Shown here: in pieces, positions 6,232 to 13,678 of the stretch | Layout: every line of letters begins with the position of its first letter | How positions within the stretch are numbered: position 1 is the stretch's first letter | Assembly: GCA_040414495.1 (NCBI GenBank) | Contig: JBEDUI010000268.1 | Coordinates: 1 to 16,542, forward strand | Source of the DNA: DATAVB01 sp040414495 | GTDB lineage: Bacteria; Actinomycetota; Actinomycetes; Mycobacteriales; QHCD01 | Direction: 5' to 3' | DNA: 16,542 nucleotides | The notes under the pieces: model-generated | The model's input: the letters and a program-made list of their open reading frames with translations, nothing else | The model's database searches: none | Told to the model about the DNA's origin: nothing | Position numbers and translations under genes: made by a program

Positions 6232-7311
6232 CTACGCCGCGCTGGCGTCCCGGCTGTCCCGCTCGGCGGCCAGGTCAACCGGCTGACCGCTTTCGGCTGA
6301 CCGGTAGACGGCGTCGACCAATTCCAGCGCATCCCGGCCGTCGGCCCCGGTCAGCTGCAGCGGTTGGTCATCGAGCACCGCATCGACCAGATGCGCCAGC
6401 TTTCGGTAGTGAATTTCCAGCAGCGGAGGTTCGGCCGTGGTGATGTGCCGCCAGCCGCGCACGTGCTCCGGCTCGCCGAAGGTATTGCTGTAGACGTCGA
6501 TTCCCGGTACGTCGCGCCTGGTCAGGATCGAGCCTTCCGACCCGTCGATCGACATCGAGTGGTGGCCGGCCGCAACCGCCCAGGCCGCATACCACGATCC
6601 CATTGCTCCGCTGGCGAATCGCATGGTCGCCATGATCGTGTCCTCGACGTCGATGTCGGTGAGCAATTCATCGCCCACCTTCACATCGGGCCGGAAGATC
6701 GCGCTCGTCGCGTACACCGTGTCCACCGGACCCATCAGCCACAGAATGGTGTGTGCGGTGTAAATTCCCCAGTCCATCAGCACGCCGCCGCCGGAGAACT
6801 CCTTCTGCAGAAACCACGGCACGCGGTGCCGTGACGGGCCCAGGCCGACCTGGGTCATGCCCATCGGCCGGCCGACCACGCCCTCGTCCAAAAGCCGCCG
6901 TACCAACGGCAATGCGGTGCCGAAGCGGTGCTGGTAGCCCATCGCGAACTTCACCCCGGCCTGCTCGGCCGCCGCCACCATGGCATTCGCTTCGTCCACT
7001 GTGGGCGCGATCGGCTTTTCGCACAGAATGTGCTTCCCGGCCTTGGCCGCCGCGATGACCGGCGCCGCGTGGGCGGTCGGCCAGGTCGTCACGGTCACCG
7101 CTTCGACCTTCGGGTTGTCCAGCAGCTCCTGATAGCTCTCATACCAATTCGGAATGTCGAAATCCTCGGCTGCCTTTTGCGCCGCCGCCGGGTTGATGTC
7201 CGCGACGGCGACCAGATCGACCCGTGGATTTCGCTTCAGGTTGGGCAGGTGGGCGCCACGGGAAATGCCGCCTGCGCCGATCACGCCAACTCCGAGTTTG
7301 CGCCCGGTCAT
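6232..7311 (-). CDS. Gfo/Idh/MocA-family oxidoreductase (second of three; Asp-x3-Tyr type)
   Basis: This 359-residue protein is a canonical Gfo/Idh/MocA dehydrogenase in its nucleotide-binding half: VGVIGAGGISRGAHLPNL (8-25) carries the GxGxxG-like loop, ADIN at 37-40 ends beta-2, and CEKP (97-100) holds the active-site Lys99. In the substrate domain, GGGVLMDWGIYTAHTILWL (174-192) keeps Asp180 but has Tyr184 where inositol dehydrogenase has the catalytic His, and His187 where Asp is usual. The frame is open for 53 codons further upstream, but that extension has no family resemblance. The ATG at 7311 is preceded by AAAGGGAA about six bases away, so I chose it. It is the first gene of the operon with the next oxidoreductase and PhyH. 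Residue choice suggests a glucose-fructose oxidoreductase-like active site; the substrate is unknown. Confidence 0.9.
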   Translation of the reverse strand: MTGRKLGVGVIGAGGISRGAHLPNLKRNPRVDLVAVADINPAAAQKAAEDFDIPNWYESYQELLDNPKVEAVTVTTWPTAHAAPVIAAAKAGKHILCEKPIAPTVDEANAMVAAAEQAGVKFAMGYQHRFGTALPLVRRLLDEGVVGRPMGMTQVGLGPSRHRVPWFLQKEFSGGGVLMDWGIYTAHTILWLMGPVDTVYATSAIFRPDVKVGDELLTDIDVEDTIMATMRFASGAMGSWYAAWAVAAGHHSMSIDGSEGSILTRRDVPGIDVYSNTFGEPEHVRGWRHITTAEPPLLEIHYRKLAHLVDAVLDDQPLQLTGADGRDALELVDAVYRSAESGQPVDLAAERDSRDASAA

Positions 7312-7645
7312 GTCAGTTCCCTTTCTCGGCCCGCAGGCCTGGTCAATGCACCGACGGTGTGTTCTGTCATTCGTCGCGACCGGAGGAGTCGCGCTGCTAT
7401 AGCTGCTCCCGACCAGCTCCACCGAGGCAGGCCACAGTGGACAGATCGTGGATGATGACAACGTCGTCATGCCGTGCCGCTCCTGGAACGCCAGCGGCAG
7501 GTCGAGAAAGTTCTTACGTACCTAAATTACGGTCTGGAATTCGGCCAGTCTTCCGGATTCCTCAGGTTGGCGTCCGGGATAGCAGCTACCGGCCGCGGCT
7601 GGTCAGACTTCCGCAAAATCATCGATCATCCTATGTGGACATCGA
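7312..7645 (-). promoter_or_regulatory. 334-base regulatory gap upstream of the Gfo-Gfo-PhyH operon
   Basis: No convincing gene lies here. The stretch must carry the promoter of the downstream minus-strand operon and the end of the upstream oxidoreductase transcript. Visible structure includes TATAGC on the minus strand inside a near-palindrome at 7393-7406 (possible -10, about 85 bases before the ATG, no good -35), a strong 16-bp near-palindrome at 7455-7470, and a near-palindromic ACCGGCCGCGGCTGGT at 7588-7603 just beyond the upstream stop. ATCGATCA occurs as a direct repeat at 7621 and 7641. Which of these are functional cannot be told from sequence. Confidence 0.45.
7455..7470. promoter_or_regulatory. 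16-bp near-palindrome, candidate operator for the Gfo-Gfo-PhyH operon
   Basis: ATGACAACGTCGTCAT pairs with its own reverse complement at seven of eight positions per half (ATGAC, one mismatched pair, ACGT core). It lies 144 bases upstream of the oxidoreductase ATG at 7311, in a non-coding gap. Symmetry and size suit a dimeric repressor or activator. The local AraC-type regulator would more usually bind direct repeats, so the binding protein may be encoded elsewhere. Confidence 0.4.
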
Positions 7646-8893
7646 TCAGCTGTTGTAATGTTCGTCGATCTCAGCCTGATAGTCGGCGACAATGCCGTGC
7701 ACGACGTCATCGACGCGGACCGGACCGCGTGCAACTGCGGATTCCAGGATGGCGTAGGCCATGGCGAGATCGATGACGCCCTCGGCTGCGCTTGCTTCCA
7801 TCTGCCCGCCGGCCGCAATGGCGGTGAGGAAATCGAGCAGTTCCAGACCGAACGCGTCGGTCAAGCCGTACGGAAACAGCTTTGTCCGCAACCCGGGCGC
7901 TTTCTCCGACAGCAGCTCGCTCGCGGTGCCGATCGCTCCGGCGTCGCTAAAGATCGCCTCGCCCTTAACGCAACCGGCGCTGCCGTAGATGATCGGACTG
8001 GCATCGAGGCCGGAACGTTCGCCGCGCCCACCCCAGCCGGAAAACGCGGTGCCGATCGCCCCGTTGGCAAAGCGGAATTGGGCCAGGTACAGGTCTTCCA
8101 GTTCATTGCGCACGATCTGGTCGGTGCCGTGTTCTCGCCGCACCGGCTCCAACGTCTTGGTCAGCGCACTCACCTCGTCGACCGGCCCCATCAGATAGCG
8201 CATCTGATGCATCAGGTGGACACCGTGGTCGAGCGCCGGGCCGCCACCGCCGGCCAGTTTGCGGTGCCGCCACGCGGTGTGGGCGACAATCGCGTCCGGC
8301 GCCCATTCGCCGCCGACACCGCCGGACAGCCATACCTGCGTGCTGCCGATGAGATTCTCCTCGAGCGCCCATCGTAGCGCCCGGGTCCGCTCCAAATAGC
8401 GCACGTTTTCCGCGACGCCGGCGACCAGCCCCTGACGCGCCGCCGTATCAGCAATCGCGCGGCCGGTCCGTACCGATATGGCCAACGGCTTTTCGATCAG
8501 CACATGCTTCCCGGCAGCGAGCGCGGCCAATGCGATCTCGTGATGCAGTCCCACCGGCGCCAACACCAGCACGGCATCGACACAGTCCGCATCCAGCATG
8601 GCCCGCCAATCGGTGAAGACAGCGGCCGGCTCATCGTGCAGATCGCTGACGTAACGATGCGGCGCACCCAAGGGATCGGCGGGATTGTCCGACGCGGGCG
8701 GACGCGGCGGCGGACCCTCCCCGCGCTGGTTGAACATCAGGGCATCCTCGACCCGGCGGGCACACAGCGCGGTGATCCGCACCGGATCGATGCCGTGCGC
8801 CTGCAGGCCCGCGATACCGCGCAGGTGTGCGGGCAGAATCCGGGCGCACCCCACAATGCCCAGCCGGAGCGGGCTGATTGTCAACGATGTCAT
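7646..8893 (-). CDS. Gfo/Idh/MocA-family oxidoreductase (third; Asp-x3-His type)
   Basis: This 415-residue oxidoreductase belongs to the Gfo/Idh/MocA family but is longer than the other two in the window. The Rossmann loop is LGIVGCARILPAHLRG (11-26). The active site shows IEKP (133-136) with Lys135, and Asp222 and His226 in ALDHGVHLMHQMRYLMG (220-236); this is the Lys-Asp-His triad of inositol dehydrogenase. An extra proline-rich, charged segment at about 57-78 (GEGPPPRPPASDNPADPLG) adds length between beta strands. The start at ATG 8893 overlaps the stop of the AraC-type regulator as ATGA, and the upstream open extension has no family resemblance. The overlap implies co-translation with the regulator, so this enzyme is probably the regulator's primary target or partner. 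Substrate is unknown. Confidence 0.88.
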   Translation of the reverse strand: MTSLTISPLRLGIVGCARILPAHLRGIAGLQAHGIDPVRITALCARRVEDALMFNQRGEGPPPRPPASDNPADPLGAPHRYVSDLHDEPAAVFTDWRAMLDADCVDAVLVLAPVGLHHEIALAALAAGKHVLIEKPLAISVRTGRAIADTAARQGLVAGVAENVRYLERTRALRWALEENLIGSTQVWLSGGVGGEWAPDAIVAHTAWRHRKLAGGGGPALDHGVHLMHQMRYLMGPVDEVSALTKTLEPVRREHGTDQIVRNELEDLYLAQFRFANGAIGTAFSGWGGRGERSGLDASPIIYGSAGCVKGEAIFSDAGAIGTASELLSEKAPGLRTKLFPYGLTDAFGLELLDFLTAIAAGGQMEASAAEGVIDLAMAYAILESAVARGPVRVDDVVHGIVADYQAEIDEHYNS

Positions 8894-9729
8894 GAGTGCA
8901 TATCTTGCCGGTACTGCCGCGGTGTGCGGCCACATCGCGTGGTAAATCGGTCGTAGAACTGGCTCACCGAGCCGAAACCGGAGGCAAAGGCCACATCGGA
9001 CACGTTCGCCTCGGTCGCGAGCAGCAGTCGCTGCGCTTCGGCGACCCGGCAGCGGGTGAGATACTCGGCGATCGTGCAACCGATCGTATTGCGGAACAAC
9101 GTCATCGCGTACTGCGGATGGATTCCGGCCGCACACGCGACGTCAGCGACCCGCAGTGGCTCGTGAAAATGTTGCACGATATATCGACACATCGCGGTGA
9201 CCACCGCGAGACCGCGTCGATTCACAGGCGGTCCGGCACCGGCATTGGGCACGAGCTCGGGCGCGAGCCGCTGCAGCCAGCCGTTGATCTCCAGCATCAT
9301 GGCCTTGCGCGTTTCGCCGTTGGCCGAGCGGGCGTCAATTTCCCATTGGGAGAACTTGTCATCGATGACGTCCGGGTCAACCCCGGCGGTGAGCACCCGC
9401 CCGGCCAATAGCTCGGCGACAATGTGCTCGGGCAGATTGCAGGACAGGAACAGGCTCAACGGAATCATCAGCCGGCGCAGGACCACGCCGGAACTGCGCT
9501 GGGCCAGATTATGCGGATAGATTGCCCAGAACGTCGTCACCCGACCGGGAACGAGCGGAACCAGTTGGCCCAGATGCTGGTAGTAGGCCGGTTCGTCGCC
9601 GTCGACGAGCACCACCTCAAGGTCATCGTGACAATGCGGCGCGGCCATCGTCTTGGCCATTTCCAGCCAACAGCGGATACGAAACAGATCGATTGGCGTT
9701 TCGCCGATCTTGTCATCCAGGCGGTTCAT
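8890..9729 (-). CDS. AraC/XylS-family transcriptional regulator
   Basis: The 279-residue protein has an N-terminal cupin-like sensor region (PHCHDDLEVVLVDGDE, His32 and His34) and a C-terminal AraC double helix-turn-helix at about 182-275. The second HTH, VSDVAFASGFGSVSQFYDRF followed by GRTPRQYR, is the classic AraC signature; the first is LRVADVACAAGIHPQYAMTLF, given here in outline as residues 192-212. Such regulators sense sugars or related small molecules and usually activate nearby catabolic genes. I chose ATG 9729 because GAGGGAG lies five bases upstream and the cupin fold begins soon after; the frame is open a further 61 codons without resemblance to the family. Its stop overlaps the start of a Gfo/Idh/MocA oxidoreductase, suggesting control of that operon and perhaps the sugar importer. 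Confidence 0.9.
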   Translation of the reverse strand: MNRLDDKIGETPIDLFRIRCWLEMAKTMAAPHCHDDLEVVLVDGDEPAYYQHLGQLVPLVPGRVTTFWAIYPHNLAQRSSGVVLRRLMIPLSLFLSCNLPEHIVAELLAGRVLTAGVDPDVIDDKFSQWEIDARSANGETRKAMMLEINGWLQRLAPELVPNAGAGPPVNRRGLAVVTAMCRYIVQHFHEPLRVADVACAAGIHPQYAMTLFRNTIGCTIAEYLTRCRVAEAQRLLLATEANVSDVAFASGFGSVSQFYDRFTTRCGRTPRQYRQDMHS

Positions 9730-9925
9730 CGCCACTCCCTCGGCTGCTCCGGTAAAAGCTTGCGCCTCCGCATCGCCACCGTCCAGAGCCAGGAACCGCA
9801 GACTCAGTCCTGTCCTGTTCCGGCCGGTACGCCGCCCGTTCTGGGAACAGTTGCCGAGTTGAGCGTCCATCGAGGACTCACTCGCGCCAAGGAAGAGCAA
9901 TGTCCGCACCAAGCCGCACCGCTCA
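9730..9925 (-). promoter_or_regulatory. Upstream region of the AraC-type gene
   Basis: This 196-base gap should hold the promoter of the regulator-oxidoreductase pair. Two short symmetric elements are visible: GTTCCGGCCGGTAC (9817-9830, one mismatched pair) and GTTCTGGGAAC (9838-9848, inverted GTTC/GAAC arms with a 3-base centre). They are candidate operators; I found no clear -10/-35 pair. Confidence 0.3.
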
Positions 9926-10468
9926 TTACCGGTGGGCGATATCGATGATCACGTGCGTGTAGCCACTGCTCGTCCACGTAGTGACCCGGAATGGCAACCG
10001 GGCGCGGGTTCCAACGGCGTATTGCGAATAGCCCTCGAACTCACCCGCGAACCGTACCTGCCGTACCCCTTGCCAGCCTGGCGTATTGATCAACGTCTGA
10101 CCGCACGTCCATGGTTTGTGGGTGGGCTGGTGACCGCCGCTCGCCGCGCCGGAATCCGGTGCGTGCACACCGACCGCCAACACCGCACCACCGGTCACCC
10201 GGATCGGCGTACCGACGCCATCGGACAGAACGGCTGGAACGTATCGGACCGTATATGCGACTCGGACCGGGCCGTTAATGTCAAAAACCACCCGATCGAA
10301 ACAGGAATGCCGGCCGGCCCGGACGTTGTCGACCTCGTCCTGCGTCATCGGCGCCAACGTTTTCGGCCCGGTACCCCAACCGCGGGTGGCGCAACCGGCC
10401 ATGGCGGTGGCGACCGGTTCGATGGCGGCTGCCGGAATGAGCAGTGGTGTGGTCATTGCCGCGGACAC
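9926..10468 (-). CDS. AMIN-like domain protein, probably exported
   Basis: The 180-residue product matches the actinobacterial AMIN-like domain family: NVRAGRHSCFDRVVFDINGP (48-67), YTVRYVPAV (72-80), a GGAVLAVGVHAP strand (93-104), VRQVRFAGEFEGYSQYAVG (135-153), ARLPFRV (156-162) and a terminal IIDIAHR. Members are generally secreted or lipid-anchored and of unknown function; the related AMIN domain helps localise cell-envelope proteins. The N-terminus is odd: after the GTG start there is a weakly hydrophobic stretch (TPLLIPAAAIEPVATAMAG) without positive charges, so the signal peptide is doubtful. An in-frame TGA a few codons upstream rules out a longer start. Either an unusual leader, a mis-set start, or an upstream frameshift is possible. 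It is not obviously part of the sugar locus. Confidence 0.75.
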   Translation of the reverse strand: MSAAMTTPLLIPAAAIEPVATAMAGCATRGWGTGPKTLAPMTQDEVDNVRAGRHSCFDRVVFDINGPVRVAYTVRYVPAVLSDGVGTPIRVTGGAVLAVGVHAPDSGAASGGHQPTHKPWTCGQTLINTPGWQGVRQVRFAGEFEGYSQYAVGTRARLPFRVTTWTSSGYTHVIIDIAHR

Positions 10469-10620
10469 CGACCTTCAGCCTGTGCCGGCTGTGCAAAGTG
10501 GACGGTCTGGGTGGCGCCGGTCCAAGCGGATACGACGTCAAGCGTCGCCACGGTCGTGGCCCCTCCACGTACCGGCGCCCCGCGGAATGGTGCTCGACAC
10601 TGCTGCATCGCGTTGTTCAT
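10453..10620 (-). CDS. Small open frame with strong ribosome site overlapping the AMIN-like gene start
   Basis: A 55-codon frame starts at ATG 10620 behind GGGGGAGGGG, a strong Shine-Dalgarno match, and overlaps the first 16 bases of the AMIN-like gene. The product (beginning MNNAMQQCRAPFRG, ending FAQPAQAEGRCPRQ) resembles nothing I know. It could be a small leader protein coupling translation to the next gene, the true N-terminus of that gene separated by a frameshift, or chance. Confidence 0.25.
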   Translation of the reverse strand: MNNAMQQCRAPFRGAPVRGGATTVATLDVVSAWTGATQTVHFAQPAQAEGRCPRQ

Positions 10621-10778
10621 AACCCCTCCCCCGCGGGACCGCGCGCGCTTGGACCGGCGCTGCAACCGAGCATGCTGCGCGGTCGGGTCGAGGTCGAGGG
10701 GAGGTCTCCCCAGCGCCGCCGGATCGAGTTGACCGGATCAGGATGTGGCCGAAATAGGCGATCGCATTGAAAAGCGGT
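10621..10778. other. Gap between FHA gene and AMIN-like gene
   Basis: With 10469-10620 this forms about 310 bases with no confident gene other than the small frame noted there. I see no convincing terminator or promoter motif; the sequence is GC-rich and without repeats of note. Confidence 0.4.
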
Positions 10779-11504
10779 TTAGCGCCGGCCGAATCGGGCC
10801 GAGCCAGGTCGGGTCCGATGCGGACGGTCGGGCAGCCGGCGCAGGTCGGCGACGCTGAGCTCACCGGTCGAGACCAGGAGTTCGGCCAGTTCCTCAAGTG
10901 CACGCGGACCGTGCAATCCGGGAACACCCAGCCGCACATAGCGTTCCCGGATGTTCTCGCACCGCTTGGCGACCGTATGCGGTTGCCAGCCGATACGCGC
11001 CGCGGCCTCGCGCGCGCTGCACGGCGCCGGCGCTCCGGCATGCCCGCGGGTCAGGTAGGTCTCGAACCTCGCAGCGAGGACCAAACGGTCCTCATCGGTC
11101 AGTTGCAACCGGCGACGGGTACTGGTTTCGGCCGGATCTCCCGTCGGCACAGCCGGATCCGCGGTCGGGGCATCATCCAAGGCCGGCAGCCGCAACCGGA
11201 TCGTGTACACGGCCAGTACGCCCTTCAGCCGGACCTGGGTATGCCACTGCTGCAAGGGCAATGACATGCCCGGCGGCAGTTCGACCCGAAATCCGCGGTC
11301 GCCCAAGACATGCAAAAGGCTCGATGTGCTGTCGTTGCGCAGCCACCAGGTGCCGTCGCGATATGCCACGCTGCCGGCCGACCGCGACACTCCATGATCA
11401 TTACCGGGCAGGGGCAGCGAACAGGCCGGCGCGCGGCCGAAGGTGAACGTCTCACCCGGCCGGAACCGCCATGAGCGCGCCTCGTACAGAACGATCAATA
11501 ACAC
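10779..11504 (-). CDS. FHA-domain protein with C-terminal helix-turn-helix-like region
   Basis: With the start chosen here the protein has 241 aa. An N-terminal forkhead-associated (FHA) domain spans about residues 1-105: YEARSWRFRPGETFTFGR, then VSRSAGSVAYRDGTWWLRND. The family's Gly23-Arg24 and Ser40-Arg41 are present, but the usual His two residues after that Arg is missing (SRSA). FHA domains bind phosphothreonine peptides, typically from Ser/Thr protein kinases. The C-terminal half (about 135-225: LTDEDRLVLAARF, REAAARIGWQPHTVAKRCENI, GVPGLHGPRALEELAELLV) resembles the winged-helix tail of other actinobacterial FHA proteins. The GTG at 11504 has AGGGG eight bases upstream and starts exactly at the FHA fold. 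ATG 11561 and ATG 11645 are in-frame alternatives. No kinase gene is in the window. Confidence 0.75.
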   Translation of the reverse strand: MLLIVLYEARSWRFRPGETFTFGRAPACSLPLPGNDHGVSRSAGSVAYRDGTWWLRNDSTSSLLHVLGDRGFRVELPPGMSLPLQQWHTQVRLKGVLAVYTIRLRLPALDDAPTADPAVPTGDPAETSTRRRLQLTDEDRLVLAARFETYLTRGHAGAPAPCSAREAAARIGWQPHTVAKRCENIRERYVRLGVPGLHGPRALEELAELLVSTGELSVADLRRLPDRPHRTRPGSARFGRR

Positions 11505-12358
11505 CGGTCCGCCCCTGCATCCCTTGTACAAAGGGTAAGGCAGCCGGCGACCGGCTGACATGGCCCGCTCGGGGCGGCTATTGGTCAACGGTGGCTGATT
11601 CCGGCCAATGTCGGTGATCTGCTCGGCGCCCCCAATGGCCGACATTGGCGTACCCACGGTCGGAAGAGTATTGATTCTCCGCAACACAAATGCGTCACGA
11701 GCGCTCGCGCCGCGGCCGGCCAAAATACCATCACAAGCAGATAACAACGGAGACGAATAGTTGCAGCAGACAGCGACCATGCGTACGTTGCATGAACGAC
11801 TTAGCAACACGTGTTGCCCGCACGCTCGGCGCCGTTTTGGTGGCCATCTTGGAGGCGCCGGTGAAGCACAGAAATCGATGGCGCGCGGCAACCGTGGGGA
11901 CGTTCATCCTGACGCCGCCAGACCCCTGCGGCGGCCTCAGGAATACGCTTGCCATCACCGCGCGACCGACGATACACCCAAGCCGTCCGGAAAAGCGCCG
12001 CACAATCTGACCGCATTGTTGCGGGACGCTGGGCCGAAAAGTTCAACGTTTAAGCCCGGAAGTCTGGACTACACCTTGTCCGGGACGCAGAATGGCGACA
12101 GCTTGGAGCGATCACCACCTTCGATCCGCTGGACAGCACGACCAGCACACAATTGTGCACTGGCTCAACGACCGCAACCACGACGGTGCCGGACCACCCG
12201 ATTCTGTGTGCATCGTGGGACACGGCCGTTGACGCTGATTCGCAAGCGCATTCTGTATCGGCGGCCGGACGGCAACACAGCTTGGCGTAAGCACAGCACG
12301 ATGAGATCGCCGCGGTCCGTGCGGCCACGGACGATGCACTTCCTGGCGAGGAGATTGC
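11505..12358. other. Gene-poor 854-base stretch between the FHA gene and the sugar transporter
   Basis: No gene is supported here. It lies between divergent transcription units and should hold both promoters. CCCTTGTACAAAGGG at 11521-11535 is a short inverted repeat just upstream of the FHA start. A 79-codon stop-free frame without an ATG runs from 12054 to 12290 on the plus strand and reads like coding sequence in places (AITTFDPLDSTTSTQLCTG), perhaps a gene remnant. TTGACG at 12229-12234 is a possible -35 for the transporter operon, but the downstream TGTATC is a poor -10. Confidence 0.5.
11722..11730 (-). promoter_or_regulatory. Possible extended -10 promoter for the FHA gene
   Basis: On the minus strand TGGTATTTT reads as an extended -10 (TG, one base, TATTTT). 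A matching -35 is weak (CCGTTG at a 17-base spacing). It lies in a locally AT-richer patch and would give a leader of roughly 70-210 bases depending on which FHA start is used. Confidence 0.3.
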
Positions 12359-13678
12359 ATGGCTGTTCACATCAGTAGGCGGCGTTTTCTGGCCGGTACC
12401 GCCTCGGCCGCCGGGCTTGCCGCTCTGGGCACCGGTTGTTCATCGTCAGGTGGCAAGACCACGTTGACGATCATGGGTAATAGACCCAGCGAGATCACCG
12501 ATCAGGACGTCGCCGAATTCGAGGCGAAACACCCCGATGTCAAGATCAAGATGGTCACCGTCTCGACCACCTTGCTGACCGCGATGTTCGCGGCCGGAAA
12601 TCCACCCGATGTGGTGCGCGATCAGGGCGTGCCCAACACGCCCTATCTGGTGGCACGCGGTCTGGCCGAGAACCTGGATCCGTATTTCGCCAAGAGCACG
12701 GTGTTGTCGCCGGACAAGCTCGCGCAGGTCGACGACACCTGGCGCTATGACGGCAAGGAACAGGGCAAGGGCCCGCGCTACGGGTTGGCCAAGGACTATT
12801 CGCAGGACGCGATGGTCTGGTGTAACACCAAACCGTTCGAGAAGGCGAAGGTCGAGCTACCGTCCGCAATGGACCCGATCAGCTATGACGAGATGCTGGA
12901 TATCGGACAGCGGCTCACCTCGCGCAGCGGCGCGAAGTATTCGACCTACGGCGTATATCCGCCTTATGACGTGAGCCTGACCGCCGGCTTCCTGAACATG
13001 GTCGCCTCGGCCGGCGGGTCGATCTTCAACGACGACTTCAGCAAGGTCGATTTCTCCGCGCCCGAACCTTTGTCGGCGTTGCAGTGGTACCTCAAATACG
13101 CGCACGCCAAGGTCGGCCCGACCGTGGCCCGGCCACTGGCCGCCGGTGCCTGGCCCGCTTTCGACGGCAACCAGCTGGCGATGGTGGGCTACGGCTACTG
13201 GTTCTCCGGCGAAATCGCCACTGACACCAAACTGCAGGGCGACGTACATTTCATGGCCGCACCGCAGTTCGGAAAGAAACGCGTCAGCCCGTGCTTCTCG
13301 GCCACCGGGCATTGGATTCCGAAGGCCTCCAAGAACAAGGACGCGGCCTGGGCCTTCTTCGAGCACTATTTCGGTGGGCCGCCGGCGATCCGCCGGGCCG
13401 AATCCGGATGGGGCCTGCCCGGTGTGAAGTCAATGGAGGCCAAGCTGCCGACCGCGAAGCCGTACCAGAAGCAGTCGGTGACCGTGCAGCAGAACGAATT
13501 CAAGTACTACTCGGTGCTGAAGTTCTCGCCGTACATCTCGATCAGCGCAATTGACGCCTCGCTGAGTCAGGAACTGGTGAAGGGTCTGGACAGTGGGGCA
13601 TCGGCCGGAAAGCTCGCCGACGCGGTCAACAACACGCTGAATCCCCTCCTCAAGCAGGGAAAGGAGCTGATCACGTGA
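12359..13678 (+). CDS. Sugar ABC transporter substrate-binding lipoprotein (CUT1 type)
   Basis: This 439-residue protein is the extracellular solute-binding component of a carbohydrate importer (family 1). The N-terminus has a twin-arginine motif SRRRFLAG (6-13), a hydrophobic stretch and a lipobox-like ALGTGC with Cys27 as the likely lipid anchor, so export by Tat is likely. The mature protein begins with the usual Ser/Gly linker, then KTTLTIMGNRPSE. EFEAKHPDVKIKMV (52-65) and AMFAAGNPPDVVRDQG (75-90) are family landmarks, and PKASKNKDAAWAFFEHYFGG the late helix. The ATG has GAGGAG six bases upstream. It leads an operon with two permeases, overlapping the first as GTGA. The ligand cannot be read from sequence; maltose-type sugars, oligosaccharides or polyols are typical for CUT1. 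The neighbouring oxidoreductases suggest an oxidised or modified sugar. Confidence 0.9.
   Translation: MAVHISRRRFLAGTASAAGLAALGTGCSSSGGKTTLTIMGNRPSEITDQDVAEFEAKHPDVKIKMVTVSTTLLTAMFAAGNPPDVVRDQGVPNTPYLVARGLAENLDPYFAKSTVLSPDKLAQVDDTWRYDGKEQGKGPRYGLAKDYSQDAMVWCNTKPFEKAKVELPSAMDPISYDEMLDIGQRLTSRSGAKYSTYGVYPPYDVSLTAGFLNMVASAGGSIFNDDFSKVDFSAPEPLSALQWYLKYAHAKVGPTVARPLAAGAWPAFDGNQLAMVGYGYWFSGEIATDTKLQGDVHFMAAPQFGKKRVSPCFSATGHWIPKASKNKDAAWAFFEHYFGGPPAIRRAESGWGLPGVKSMEAKLPTAKPYQKQSVTVQQNEFKYYSVLKFSPYISISAIDASLSQELVKGLDSGASAGKLADAVNNTLNPLLKQGKELIT

Noticed and set aside
6232..7470. Longer start for the second oxidoreductase (ATG at 7470)
   Set aside because: The extra 53 residues have no family resemblance, and the ATG at 7311 has a good ribosome site directly before the Rossmann fold.
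11600..11625. Second copy of TGTCGGTG as a damage promoter
   Set aside because: The bases eight positions downstream are GC-rich with no TAnnnT, so the -10 element is missing.
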